A program made the translations under genes and the position numbers. Positions 1 to 12,930 of a stretch of 64,000 nt of DNA are shown here, piece by piece. A model generated the notes under the pieces. The model saw only the letters and a list, made by a program, of their open reading frames with translations. It did no database searches and was not told the origin of the DNA. This DNA comes from Coriaria nepalensis (lineage: Eukaryota; Streptophyta; Magnoliopsida; Cucurbitales; Coriariaceae). Position 1 is the first letter of the stretch; each line of letters begins with the position of its first letter. The stretch covers positions 16,574,220-16,638,219 of the forward strand of contig CP114483.1 in NCBI GenBank assembly GCA_027186245.1, given 5' to 3'.

Positions 1-644
1 CCAATGCATTATTTTACCATTAAAAAGCATATCACTCAGTCTTTTCAATCATTAAATTGTTTGAAGGCACTTCGAACCATATCTCTTTTTGCATTTAAAA
101 CGCGACTTTCAGGCATAAGTTGCAATTGACCATTGAAGGCAACTATGCATTTTTTTAGCCTTAAAGTCATATTTTTGCGTCTCTTTTAGTCATTAAATCT
201 TTTTAAATCAGTTCGAACGAAATTCGGCCTTTAAATATGACTTTCGTGCATAACTTGCAGTTGATCTATTGAAGGCAGCAATGCATTTGTTTAGCCTTTA
301 AGTCATGTAACTGAGTCTCTTCGAGTCATTAAATCATTCTAAATTAAGTCGAACGAATTCTATTTGCGCCCTTCAAACATTATTTTCTTACATAACTTGC
401 AATTAATCTATTGAAGACAACAATGCATTATTTTACCATTAAAAAGCATATCACTCAGTTTTTTCAATCATTAAATTGTTTGGAGGCACTTCGGACCATT
501 TCTCTTTTTGCATATAAGACGCGACTTTCATGCATAACTTGCAATTGATCTATTGAAGGCAACTACACATTTTTTTAGCCTCAAAGTCATATTTTTGCGT
601 CTCTTTTAGTCATTAAATCTTTCTAAATCACTTCGAACGAAATT

Positions 645-1360
645 CAACATTTGAACATGACTTTCGTGCATAACTTGCAGTTGATCCATTCAAGTCAACA
701 ATGCATTTGTGTAGCCTTAAAGTCATGTCAATGAGTCTCTTCAAGTCGTTAAATCATTCTAAATTAACTCGAACGAATTCTATTTTTTTCCTTCAAACAT
801 GATTTTATTACATAACCTGCAATTAATCTATTGAAGACAACAATGCATTATTTTACCATTAAAAAGCATGTCACTCAGTCTTTTCAATCATTAAATTGTT
901 TGAATGCACTTCGGACCATATCTCTTTTTGCATTTAAAATGCGACTTTCATGCAAACTTGCAATTGATCTATTGAAGGAAACTATGCATTTTTTTAGCCT
1001 CAAAGTCATATTATTGCGTCTCTTTTAGTCATTAAATCTTTCTAAATCACTTCGAACGAAATTCGGCCTTCAAATATGACTTTCATGCATAACTTGCAGT
1101 TGATCTATTCAAGTCAACAATGCATTTGTTTAGCCTTTAAGTCATGTAACTGAGTCTCTTCGAGTCATTAAATCATTCAAAATTAAGTCGAACGACTTCT
1201 ATTTTTTCCCTTCAAACATGATTTTATTAAATAACTTGCAATTAATCTATTGAAGACAACAATGCATTATTTTACCATTAAAAAGCATATCACTCAGTCT
1301 TTTCAATCATTAAATTGTTTGAAGGCACTTCAGACCATATCTCTTTTTGCATTTAAAACG
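645..1360 (+). repeat. Duplicated block, copy 1 (offset 4,480 bp to 5,125-5,840)
   Basis: This stretch shares rare variants with 5,125-5,840 at a constant offset of 4,480 bp: TGTGTAGCC (709 and 5,189), the ACTCGAACGAATTC with TTTTTTTCC combination, the GCAAACTTG deletion, and GACTTC in place of GAATTC. The offset equals ten full units plus one two-monomer unit, so the dimer at 2,941-3,224 lies between the copies. Ends are approximate and were placed where shared variants stop. Confidence 0.7.
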
Positions 1361-1520
1361 CGACATTCATGCATAACTTGCAATTGATCTATTGAAGGAA
1401 ACTATACATTTTTTTAGCCTTAAAGTTATATTTTTGCGTCTCTTTTAGTCAGAAAATCATTCTAAATCACTTCGACTGAAATTCGGCATTTGAACATGAA
1501 TTTCGTGCATAACTTGCAGT
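843..1520 (+). repeat. Three-unit-offset duplication, copy 1
   Basis: Shares with 2,102-2,779, at an offset of 1,259 bp, the GCAAACTTG deletion, the EcoRI-loss GACTTC, CGACATTCATG, and the rare CTTCGACTGAAATTCGG followed by GAACATGAATTTCG. The match ends where this copy reads GATCCATTCAAGTC and the other reads GATCTATTGAAGGC. Confidence 0.75.
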
Positions 1521-2101
1521 TGATCCATTCAAGTCAACAATGCATTTGTTTAGCCTTAAAGTCATGTCAATGAGTCTCTTCAAGTCGTTAAATCATTCTA
1601 AATTAAGTCGAACGAATTCTATTTTTTCCCTTCAAACATGATTTTATTACATAACCTGCAATTAATCTATTGAAGACAACAATGCATTATTTTACCATTA
1701 AAAAGCATGTCACTCAGTCTTTTCAATCATTAAATTGTTTGAAGGCACTTCGGACCATATCTCTTTTTGCATTTAAAACGGGACTTTCATGCATAACTTA
1801 CAATTGATCTATTGAAGGCAACTATGCATTTTTTTAGCCCCAAAGTCATATTATTGCGTCTCTTTTAGTCATTAAATCTTTCTAAATCATTTCGAACGAA
1901 ATTCGGCCTTTAAATATGACTTTCGTGCATAACTTCCAGTTGGTCTATTGAAGGCAACAATGCATTTGTTTAGCCTTAAAGTCATGTAACTGAGTCTCTT
2001 CGAGTCATTAAATCATTCAAAATTAAGTCGAACGAATTCTATTTTTTCCCTTCAAACATGATTTTATTAAATAACTTGCAATTAATCTATTGAAGACAAC
2101 A

Positions 2102-2779
2102 ATGCATTATTTTACCATTAAAAAGCATATCACTCAGTCTTTTCAATCATTAAATTGTTTGAATGCTCTTCGGACCATATCTCTTTTTGCATTTAAAATG
2201 CGACTCTCATGCAAACTTGCAATTGATCTATTGAAGGAAACTATGCATTTTTTTAGCCTCAAAGTCATATTATTGCGTCTCTTTTAGTCATTAAATCTTT
2301 CTAAATCACTTCGAACGAAATTCGGCCTTCAAATATGACTTTCATGCATAACTTGCAGTTGATCTATTCAAGTCAACAATGCATTTGTTTAGCCTTTAAG
2401 TCATGTAACTGAGTCTCTTCGAGTCATTAAATCATTCAAAATTAAGTCGAACGACTTCTATTTTTTCCCTTCAAACATGATTTTATTAAATAACTTGCAA
2501 TTAATCTATTGAAGACAACAATGCATTATTTTACCATTAAAAAGCATATCACTCAGTCTTTTCAATCATTAAATTGTTTGAAGGCACTTCAGACCATATC
2601 TCTTTTTGCATTTAAAACGCGACATTCATGCATAACTTGCAATTGATCTATTGAAGGAAACTATACATTTTTTTAGCCTTAAAGTTATATTTTTGCGTCT
2701 CTTTTAGTCAGAAAATCATTCTAAATCACTTCGACTGAAATTCGGCATTTGAACATGAATTTCGTGCATAACTTGCAGT
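2102..2779 (+). repeat. Three-unit-offset duplication, copy 2
   Basis: Partner of 843-1,520 with the same chain of rare variants. Small differences (GAATGCTCTT, GCGACTCTCATG) show the copies have diverged slightly. The GACTCTCATG change also occurs in the copy at 5,425, so exchange among the three regions is likely. Confidence 0.75.
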
Positions 2780-2940
2780 TGATCTATTGAAGGCAACAAT
2801 GCATTTGTTTAGCCTTTAAGTCATGTAACTGAGTCTCTTCGAGTCATTAAATCATTCAAAATTAAGTCGAACGAATTCTATTTTTTCCCTTCAAACATGA
2901 TTTTATTAAATAACTTGCAATTAATCTATTGAAGACAACA

Positions 2941-3224
2941 ATGCATTATTTTACCATTAAAAAGCATATCACTCAGTCTTTTCAATCATTAAATTGTTTG
3001 GAGGCACTTCGGGCCATTTCTCTTTTTGCATATAAGACGCGACTTTCATGCATAACTTGCAGTTGATCTATTCAAGTCAACAATGCATTTGTTTAGCCTT
3101 TAAGTCATGTAACTGACTCTCTTCGAGTCATTAAATCATTCTAAATTAAGTTGAACGAATTCTATTTGCGCCCTTCAAACATTATTTTCTTACATAACTT
3201 GCAATTAATCTATTGAAGACAACA
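2941..3224 (+). repeat. Two-monomer unit (A/B hybrid plus C, 284 bp)
   Basis: A starts at 2941 but from about 3,052 it continues as the end of B: the CATAACTTGCAGTTGATC segment is followed by TTCAAGTCAACA and then by monomer C at 3083. Monomer B is therefore missing as a whole. The crossover lies in the CATAACTTGCA end that A and B share, which is what unequal exchange between neighbouring monomers would leave. Confidence 0.88.
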
Positions 3225-5124
3225 ATAGATTATTTTACCATTAAAAAGCATATCACTCAGTCTTTTCAATCATTAAATTGTTTGAAGGCACTTCGAACCA
3301 TATCTCTTTTTGCATTTCAAACGCGACTTTCAGGCATAACTTGCAATTGACCATTGAAGGCAACTATTCATTTTTTTAGCCTTAAAGTCATATTTTTGCG
3401 TCTCTTTTAGTCATTAAATCTCTCTAAATCACTTCGAACGAAATTCGGCCTTTAAATATGACTTTCGTGCATAACTTGCAGTTGATCTATTGAAGGCAAC
3501 AATGCATTTGTTTAGCCTTTAAGTCATGTAACTGAGTCTCTTCGAGTCATTAAATCATTCAAAATTAAGTCGAACGAATTCTATTTTTTCCCTTCAAACA
3601 TGATTTTATTAAATAACTTGCAATTAATCTATTGAAGACAACAATGCATTATTTTACCATTAAAAAGCATATCACTCAGTCTTTTCAATCATTAAATTGT
3701 TTGGAGGCACTTCGGGCCATTTCTCTTTTTGCATATAAGACGCGACTTTCATGCATAACTTGCAATTGATCTATTGAAGGCAACTATGCATTCTTTTAGC
3801 CATAAAGTCATATTATTGCGTCTCTTTTAGTCATTAAATCTTTCTAAATCACTTCGAACGAAATTCGGCCTTTAAATATGACTTTCGTGCATAACTTCCA
3901 GTTGATCTATTGAAGGCAACAATGCATTTCTTTAGCCTTTAAGTCATGTAACTGAGTCTCTTCGAGTCATTAAATCATTCTAAATTAAGTTGAACGAATT
4001 CTATTTGCGCCCTTCAAACATTATTTTCTTACATAACTTGCAATTAATCTATTGAAGACAACAATAGATTATTTTACCATTAAAAAGCATATCACTCAGT
4101 CTTTTCAATCATTAAATTGTTTGAAGGCACTTCGAACCATATCTCTTTTTGCATTTCAAACGCGACTTTCAGGCATAACTTGCAATTGACCATTGAAGGC
4201 AACTATTCATTTTTTTAGCCTTAAAGTCATATTTTTGCGTCTCTTTTAGTCATTAAATCTTTCTAAATCACTTCGAACGAAATTCGGCCTTTAAATATGA
4301 CTTTCGTGCATAACTTGCAGTTGATCTATTGAAGGCAACAATGCATTTGTTTAGCCTTTAAGTCATGTAACTGAGTCTCTTCGAGTCATTAAATCACTCT
4401 ATATTAGGTCGAACGAATTCTATTTTCGCCCTTCAAACATCATTTGTTTACATAACTTGCAATTAATCTATTGAAGACAACAATGCATTTTTTTACCATT
4501 AAAAAGCATATCACTCAGTCTTTTCAATCATTAAATTGCTTGAAGGCACTTCGAACCAATTCTCTTTCTGCATTTAAAACGCGACTTTCATGCATAACTT
4601 GTAATTGATCTATTCAAGGCAACTATACATTTGTTTAGCCTTAAAGTCATATTTTTGCGTCTCTTTTAGTCAGAAAATCATTCTAAATCACTTCGAACGA
4701 AATTCGGCATTTGAACATGACTTTCGTGCATAACTTGCAGTTGATCTATTCAAGTCAACAATGCATTTGGTTAGCCTTAAAGTCATGTCAATGAGTCTCT
4801 TCTAGTCGTTAAATCATTCTGAATTAAGTCGAACGAATTCTATTTTTTCCCTTCAAACATGATTTTATTACATAACCTGCAATTAATCGATTGAAGACAA
4901 CAATGCATTATTTTACCATTAAAAAGCATGTCACTCAGTCTTTTCAATCATTAAATTTTTTGAAGGCACTTCGGACCATATCTCTTTTTGCATTTAAAAT
5001 GCGACTTTCATGCATAACTTGCAATTGATCTATTGAAGGCAACTATGCATTTTTTTAGCCTCAAAGTCATATTTTTGCGTCTCTTTTAGTCAGAAAATCA
5101 TTCTAAATCACTTCGAACGAAATT

Positions 5125-5840
5125 CGGCATTTGAACATGACTTTCGTGCATAACTTGCAGTTGATCCATTCAAGTCAACAATGCATTTGTGTAGCCTTAA
5201 AGTCATGTCAATGAGTCTCTTCAAGTCGTTAAATCATTCTAAATTAACTCGAACGAATTCTATTTTTTTCCTTCAAACATGATTTTATTACATAACCTGC
5301 AATTAATCTATTGAAGACAACAATGCATTATTTTACCATTAAAAAGCATGTCACTCAGTCTTTTCAATCATTAAATTGTTTGAATGCACTTCGGACCATA
5401 TCTCTTTTTGCATTTAAAATGCGACTCTCATGCAAACTTGCAATTGATCTATTGAAGGAAACTATGCATTTTTTTAGCCTCAAAGTCATATTATTGCGTC
5501 TCTTTTAGTCATTAAATCTTTCTAAATCACTTCGAACGAAATTTGGCCTTCAAATATGACTTTCGTGCATAACTTGCAGTTGATCTATTCAAGTCAACAA
5601 TGCATTTGTTTAGCCTTTAAGTCATGTAACTGAGTCTCTTCGAGTCATTAAATGATTCAAAATTAAGTCGAACGACTTCTATTTTTTCCCTTCAAACATG
5701 ATTTTATTAAATAACTTGCAATTAATCTATTGAAAACAACAATGCATTATGTTACCATTAAAAAGCATATCACTCAGTCTTTTCAATCATTAAATTGTTT
5801 GAAGGCACTTCAGACCATATCTCTTTTTGCATTTAAAACG
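5125..5840 (+). repeat. Duplicated block, copy 2 (partner 645-1,360)
   Basis: This is the second copy of the block at 645-1,360. It carries the same rare GTGTAGCC, deleted GCAAACTTG and EcoRI-loss variants, with a few private changes such as GAAAACAAC before the A start at 5,742. Confidence 0.7.
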
Positions 5841-6849
5841 CGACTTTCATGCATAACTTTCAATTGATCTATTGAAAGCAACTATACATTTTTTTAGCCT
5901 TAAAGTCATATTTTTGCGTCTCTTTTAGTCAGAAAATCATTCTAAATCACTTCGAACGAAATTCGGGATTTGAACATGACTTTCGTGCATAACTTGCAGT
6001 TGATCTATTCAAGTCAACAATGCAATTGTTTAGCCTTAAAGTCATGTCAATGAGTCTCTTCTAGTCGTTCAATCATTCTAAATTAAGTCGAACGAATTCT
6101 ATTTTTTCCCTTCAAACATGATTTTATTACATAACCTGCAATTAATCTATTGAAGACAACAATGCATTATTTTACCATTAAAAAGCATGTCACTCAGTCT
6201 TTTCAATCATTAAATTGTCTGAAGGCACTTCGGACCATATCTCTTTTTGCATTTAAAACGCGACTTTCATGCATAACTTGCAATTGATCTATTGAAGGCA
6301 ACTATGCATTTTTTTAGCCTCAAAGTCATATTATTGCATGTCTTTTAGTCATTAAGTCTTTCTAAATCACTTCGAACGAAATTCGGCCTTTAAATATGAC
6401 TTTCGTGCATAACTTCCAGTTGATCTATTGAAGGCAACAATGCATTTGTTTAGCCTTAAAGTCATGTCAATGAGTCTCTTCAAGTCGTTAAATCATTCTA
6501 AATTAACTCGAACGAATTCTATTTTTTTCCTTCAAACATGATTTTATTACATAACCTGCAATTAATCTATTGAAGACAACAATGCATTATTTTACCATTA
6601 AAAAGCATGTCACTCAGTCTTTTCAATCATTAAAGTGTTTGAATGCACTTCGGACCATATCTCTTTTTGCATTTAAAATGCGACTCTCATGCATAACTTG
6701 CAATTGATCTATTGAAGGCAACTATGCATTTTTTTAGCCTCAAAGTCATATTATTGCGTCTCTTTTAGTCATTAAATCTTTCTAAATCACTTCGAACGAA
6801 ATTCGGCCTTTGAATATGACTTTCGTGCATAACTTGCAGTTGATCTATT

Positions 6850-9480
6850 GAAGGCAACAATGCATTTGTTTAGCCTTTAAGTCATGTAACTGAGTCTCTT
6901 CGACTCATTAAATCATTCAAAATTAAGTCGAACGAATTCTATTTTTTCCCTTCAAACATGATTTTATTAAATAACTTGCAATTAATCTATTGAAGACAAC
7001 AATACATTATTTTACAATTAAAAAGGATGTCACTCAGTCTTTTCAATCATTAAATTGTTTGAAGGCACTTCGGACCATATGTCTTTTTGCATTTAAAACG
7101 CGACTTTCATGCATAACTTGCAATTGATCTATTGAAGGCAACTATGCATTTTTTTTGCCTCAAAGTCATATATTGCGTCTCTTTTAGTCATTAAATCTTT
7201 CTAAATCACTTCGAACGAAATTCGGCCTTTAAATATGACTTTCGTGCATAACTTGCAGTTGATCTATTGAAGGCAACAATGCATTTGTTTAGCCTTTAAG
7301 TCATGTAACTGAGTCTCTTCGAGTCATTAAATCATTCTAAATTAAGTCGAACGAATTCTATTTGCGCCCTTCAAACATTATTTTCTTACATAACTTGCAG
7401 TTAATCTATTGAAGACAACAATGCATTATTTTACCATTAAAAAGCATGTCACTCAGTCTTTTCAGTCATTAAATTGTTTGAAGGCACTTCGGACCATATG
7501 TCTTTTTGCATTTAAAACGCGACTTTCATGCATAACTTGCAATTGATCTATTGAAGGCAACTATGCATTTTTTTAGCCTCAAAGTCATATATTGCGTCTC
7601 TTTTAGTCATTAAATCTTTCTAAATCACTTCGAACGAAATTCGGCTTTTAAATATGACTTTCGTGCATAACTTGCAGTTGATCTATTGAAGGCAACAATG
7701 CATTTGTTTAGCCTTTAAGTCATGTAACTGAGTCTCTTCGAGTCATTAAATCATTCAAAATTAAGTCGAACGAATTCTATTTTTTCCCTTCAAACATGAT
7801 TTTATTAAATAACTTGCAATTAATCTATTGAAGACAACAATGCATTATTTTACCATTAAAAAGCATGTCACTCAGTCTTTTCAATCATTAAATTGTTTGA
7901 AGGCACTTCGGACCATATCTCTTTTTGCATTTAAAACGCGACTTTCATGCATTACTTGCAATTGATCTATTGAAGGCAACTATGCATTTTTTTAGCCTCA
8001 AAGTCATATTATTGCGTCTCATTTAGTCATTAAATCTTTCTAAATCACTTCGAACGAAATTCGGCCTTTAAATATGACATTCGTGCATAACTTGCAGTTG
8101 ATCTGTTGAAGGCAACGATGCATTTGTTTAGCCTTTAAGTCATGTAACTGAGTCTCTTCGAGTCATTAAATCATTCTAAATTAAGTCGAACGAATTCTAT
8201 TTGCGCCCTTCAAACATTATTTTCTTACATAACTTGCAGTTAATCTATTGAAGACAACAATGCATTATTTTACCATTAAAAAGCATATCACTCAGTCTTT
8301 TCAATCATTAAATTGTTTGAAGGCAGTCCGGACCAATTCTCTTTTTGCATTTAAAACGCGACTTTCATGCATAACTTGCAATTGATCTAGTGAAGGCAAC
8401 TATACATTTTTTTAGCCTTAAAGTCATATTTTTGCGTCTCTTTTAGTCAGAAAATCATTCTAAATCACTTCGAACGAAATTCGGCATTTGAACATGACTT
8501 TCGTGCATAACTTGCAGTTGATCCATTCAAGTCAACAATGCATTTGTTTAGCCTTAAAGTCATGTCAATGAGTCTCTTCAAGTCGTTAAATCATTCTAAA
8601 TTAACTCGAACGAATTCTATTTTTTCCCTTCAAACATGATTTTATTACATAACCTGCAATTAATCTATTGAAGACAACAATGCATTATTTTACCATTAAA
8701 AAGCATGTCACTCAGTCTTTTAAATCATTAAATTGTTTGAAGGCAGTTCGAACCAATTCTCTTTTTGCATTTAAAACGCGACTTTCATGCATAACTTGCA
8801 ATTGATCTATTGAAGGCAACTATACATTTTTTTAGCCTTAAAGTCATATTTTTGCTCTCTTTTAGTCAGAAAATCATTCTAAATCACTTCGAACGAAATT
8901 CGGCATTTGAACATGACTTTCGTGCATAACTTGCAGTTGATCTATTCAAGTCAACAATGCATTTGTTTAGCCTTTAAGTCATGTAACTGAGTCTCTTCGA
9001 GACACTAAATCATTCAAAATTAAGTCGAACGAATTCTATTTTTTCCCTTCAAACATGATTTTATTAAATAACTTGCAATTAATCTATTGAAGACAACAAT
9101 GCATTATTTTACCATTAAAAAGCATATCACTCAGTCTTTTCAATCATTAAATTGTTTGAAGGCAGTTCGAACCAATTCTCTTTTTGCATTTAAAACGCGA
9201 CTTTCATGCATAACTTGCAATTGATCTATTGAAGGCAACTATATATTTTTTTAGCCTTAAAGTCATATTTTTGCTCTCTTTTAGTCAGAAAATCATTCTA
9301 AATCACTCCGAACGAAATTCGGCATTTGAACATGACTTTCGTGCATAACTTGCAGTTGATCTATTCAAGTCAACAATGCAATTGTTTAGCCTTAAAGTCA
9401 TGTCAATGAGTCTCTTCTAGTCGTTCAATCATTCTAAATTAAGTCGAACGAATTCTATTTTTTCCCTTCAAAGATGATTT
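6850..9480 (+). repeat. Multi-unit duplication, copy 1 (offset 2,935 bp)
   Basis: Shared rare marks with 9,785-11,996 include CGACTCATT (6,901 and 9,836), AATACATTATT at the A start (7,001 and 9,936), TTTTTTTTGCC in B (7,157 and 10,092), CTCATTTAGTC (8,021 and 10,956) and GCAGTCCGGACC (8,326 and 11,261). All sit at exactly 2,935 bp. From about 8,433 the partner skips one unit and the offset becomes 2,516 bp, up to the CTTCAAAGATG mark at 9,470. Confidence 0.8.
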
Positions 9481-9784
9481 TATTACATAACCTGCAATTA
9501 ATCTATTGAAGACAACAATGCATTATTTTACCATTAAAAAGAATGTCACTCAGTCTTTTCAATCATTAAATTGTTTGAAGGCACTTCGGACCATATCTCT
9601 TTTTGCATTTAAAACGCTACTTTCATGCATAACTTGCAATTGATCTATTGAAGGCAACTATGCATTTTTTTAGCCTCAAAGTCATATATTGCGTCTCTTT
9701 TAGTCATTAAATCTTTCTAAATCATTTCGAACGAAATTCGGCCTTTAAATATGACTTTCGTGCATAACTTCCAGTTGATCTATT

Positions 9785-11996
9785 GAAGGCAACAATGCAT
9801 TTGTTTAGCCTTTAAGTCATGTAACTGAGTCTCTTCGACTCATTAAATCATCCAAAATTAAGTCGAACGAATTCTATTTTTTCCCTTCAAACATGATTTT
9901 ATTAAATAACTTGCAATTAATCTATTGAAGACAACAATACATTATTTTACTATTAAAAAGGATGTCACTCAGTCTTTTCAATTATTAAATTGTTTGAAGG
10001 CACTTCGGACCATATGTCTTTTTGCATTTAAAACGCGACTTTCATGCATAACTTGCAATTGATCTATTGAAGGCAACTATGCATTTTTTTTGCCTCAAAG
10101 TCATATATTGCGTCTCTTTTAGTCATTAAATCTTTCTAAATCACTTCGAACGAAATTCGGCCTTTAAATATGACTTTCGTGCATAACTTGCAGTTGATCT
10201 ATTGAAGGCAACAATGCATTTGTTTAGCCTTTAAGTCATGTAACTGAGTCTCTTCGAGTCATTAAATCATTCTAAATTAAGTCGAACGAATTCTATTTGC
10301 GCCCTTCAAACATTATTTTCTTACATAACTTGCAGTTAATCTATTGAAGACAACAATGCATTATTTTACCATTAAAAAGCATGTCACTCAGTCTTTTCAG
10401 TCATTAAATTGTTTGAAGGCACTTCGGACCATATGTCTTTTTGCATTTAAAACGCGACTTTCATGCATAACTTGCAATTGATCTATTGAAGGCAACTATG
10501 CATTTTTTTAGCCTCAAAGTCGTATATTGCGTCTCTTTTAGTCATTAAATCTTTCTAAATCACTTCGAACGAAATTCGGCCTTTAAATATGACTTTCGTG
10601 CATAACTTGCAGTTGATCTATTGAAGGCAACAATGCATTTGTTTAGCCTTTAAGTCATGTAACTGAGTCTCTTCGAGTCATTAAATCATTCAAAATTAAG
10701 TCGAACGAATTCTATTTTTTCCCTTCAAACATGATTTTATTAAATAACTTGCAATTAATCTATTGAAGACAACAATGCATTATTTTACCATTAAAAAGCA
10801 TGTCACTCAGTCTTTTCAATCATTAAATTGTTTGAAGGCACTTCGGACCATATCTCTTTTTGCATTTAAAACGCGACTTTCATGCATAACTTGCAATTGA
10901 TCTATTGAAGGCAACTATGCATTTTTTTAGCCTCAAAGTCATATTATTGCGTCTCATTTAGTCATTAAATCTTTCTAAATCACTTCGAACGAAATTCGGC
11001 CTTTAAATATGACATTCGTGCATAACTTGCAGTTGATCTATTGAAGGCAACAATGCATTTGTTTAGCCTTTAAGTCATGTAACTGAGTCTCTTCGAGTCA
11101 TTAAATCATTCTAAATTAAGTCGTACGAATTCTATTTGCGCCCTTCAAACATTATTTTCTTACATAACTTGCAGTTAATCTATTGAAGACAACAATGCAT
11201 TATTTTACCATTAAAAAGCATATCACTCAGTCTTTTCAATCATTAAATTGTTTGAAGGCAGTCCGGACCAATTCTCTTTTTGCATTTAAAACGCGACTTT
11301 CATGCATAACTTGAAATTGATCTAGTGAAGGCAACTATACATTTTTTTAGCCTTAAAGTCATATTTTTGCTCTCTTTTAGTCAGAAAATCATTCTAAATC
11401 ACTTCGAATGAAATTCGGCATTTGAACATGACTTTCGTGCATAACTTGCAGTTGATCTATTCAAGTCAACAATGCATTTGTTTAGCCTTTAAGTCATGTA
11501 ACTGAGTCTCTTCGAGTCATTAAATCATTCAAAATTAAATCGAACGAATTCTATTTTTTCCCTTCAAATATGATTTTATTAAATAACTTGCAATTAATCT
11601 ATTGAAGACAACAATGCATTATTTTACCATTAAAAAGCATATCACTCAGTCTTTTCAATCATTAAATTGTTTGAAGGCAGTTCGAACCAATTCTCTTTTT
11701 GCATTTAAAACGCGACTTTCATGCATAACTTGCAATTGATCTATTGAAGGCAACTATACATTTTTTTAGCCTCAAAGTCATATTTTTGCTCTCTTTTAGT
11801 CAGAAAATCATTCTAAATCACTTCGAATGAAATTCGGCATTTGAACATGACTTTCGTGCATAACTTGCAGTTGATCTATTCAAGTCAACAATGCAATTGT
11901 TTAGCCTTAAAGTCATGTCAATGAGTCTCTTCCAGTCGTTCAATCATTCTAAATTAAGTCGAACGAATTCTATTTGCGCCCTTCAAAGATGATTTT
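9785..11996 (+). repeat. Multi-unit duplication, copy 2 (one unit shorter)
   Basis: Partner of 6,850-9,480. It lacks one 420-bp unit relative to the first copy, with the switch near 11,368 inside a B monomer (TTTTTGCGTC changing to TTTTTGCTC). Part of this copy, about 10,800-11,250, is itself matched 1,678 bp downstream, sharing CTCATTTAGTC (12,634) and the rare TCGTACGAATTC (11,121 and 12,799). Confidence 0.78.
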
Positions 11997-12930
11997 ATTA
12001 CATAACTTGCAGTTAATCTATTGAAGACAACAATGCATTATTTTACCATTAAAAAGCATGTCACTCAGTCTTTTCAGTCATTAAATTGTTTGAAGGCACT
12101 TCGGACCATATGTCTTTTTGCATTTAAAACGCGACTTTCATGCATAACTTGCAATTGATCTATTGAAGGCAACTATGCATTTTTTTAGCCTCAAAGTCAT
12201 ATTATTGCGTCTCTTTTAGTCATTAAATCTTTCTAAATCACTTCGAACGAAATTCGGCCTTTGAATATGACTTTCGTGCATAACTTGCAGTTGATCTATT
12301 GAAGGCAACAATGCATTTGTTTAGCCTTTAAGTCATGTAACTGAGTCTCTTCGACTCATTAAATCATTCAAAATTAAGTCGAACGAATTCTATTTTTTCC
12401 CTTCAAACATGATTTTATTAAATAACTTGCAATTAATCTATTGAAGACAACAATGCATTATTTTACCATTAAAAAGCATGTCACTCAGTCTTTTCAATCA
12501 TTAAATTGTTTGAAGGCACTTCGGACCATATCTCTTTTTGCATTTAAAACGCGACTTTCATGCATAACTTGCAATTGATCTATTGAAAGAAACTATGCAT
12601 TTTTTTAGCCTCAAAGTCATATTATTGCGTCTCATTTAGTCATTAAATCTTTCTAAATCACTTCGAACGAAATTCGGCCTTTAAATATGACATTCGTGCA
12701 TAACTTGCAGTTGATCTATTGAAGGCAACAATGCATTTGTTTAGCCTTTAAGTCATGTAACTGAGTCTCTTCGAGTCATTAAATCATTCTAAATTAAGTC
12801 GTACGAATTCTATTTGCGCCCTTCAAACATTATTTTCTTACATAACTTGCAGTTAATCTATTGAAGACAACAATGCATTATTTTACCATTAAAAAGCATA
12901 TCACTCAGTCTTTTCAATCATTAAATTGTT

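Larger units (their letters stand above)
1..7001 (+). repeat. Array domain 1: mixed-haplotype units
   Basis: Units start at 4, 423, 843, 1262, 1682, 2102, 2521, 2941, 3225, 3644, 4064, 4483, 4903, 5323, 5742, 6162 and 6582. B1/C1 and B2/C2 units alternate with no fixed longer period. Private marks include ATAGAT in place of the A-start ATGCAT at 3225 and 4064, a GCAAACTTG one-base deletion near 954, 2213 and 5434, and GACTTC in place of the EcoRI site. Several of these marks recur at matching offsets, showing internal duplication. Confidence 0.85.

Noticed and set aside
831..1028. Open frame of 65 codons on the plus strand, repeated at 2,090-2,287 and 5,311-5,508
   Set aside because: It begins at a TTG, lies wholly inside satellite monomers A and B, and exists only because a one-base deletion (GCAAACTTG) removes the TAA found in other units. 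No ribosome-binding context, codon bias or conserved protein family is visible, so it is not a gene.
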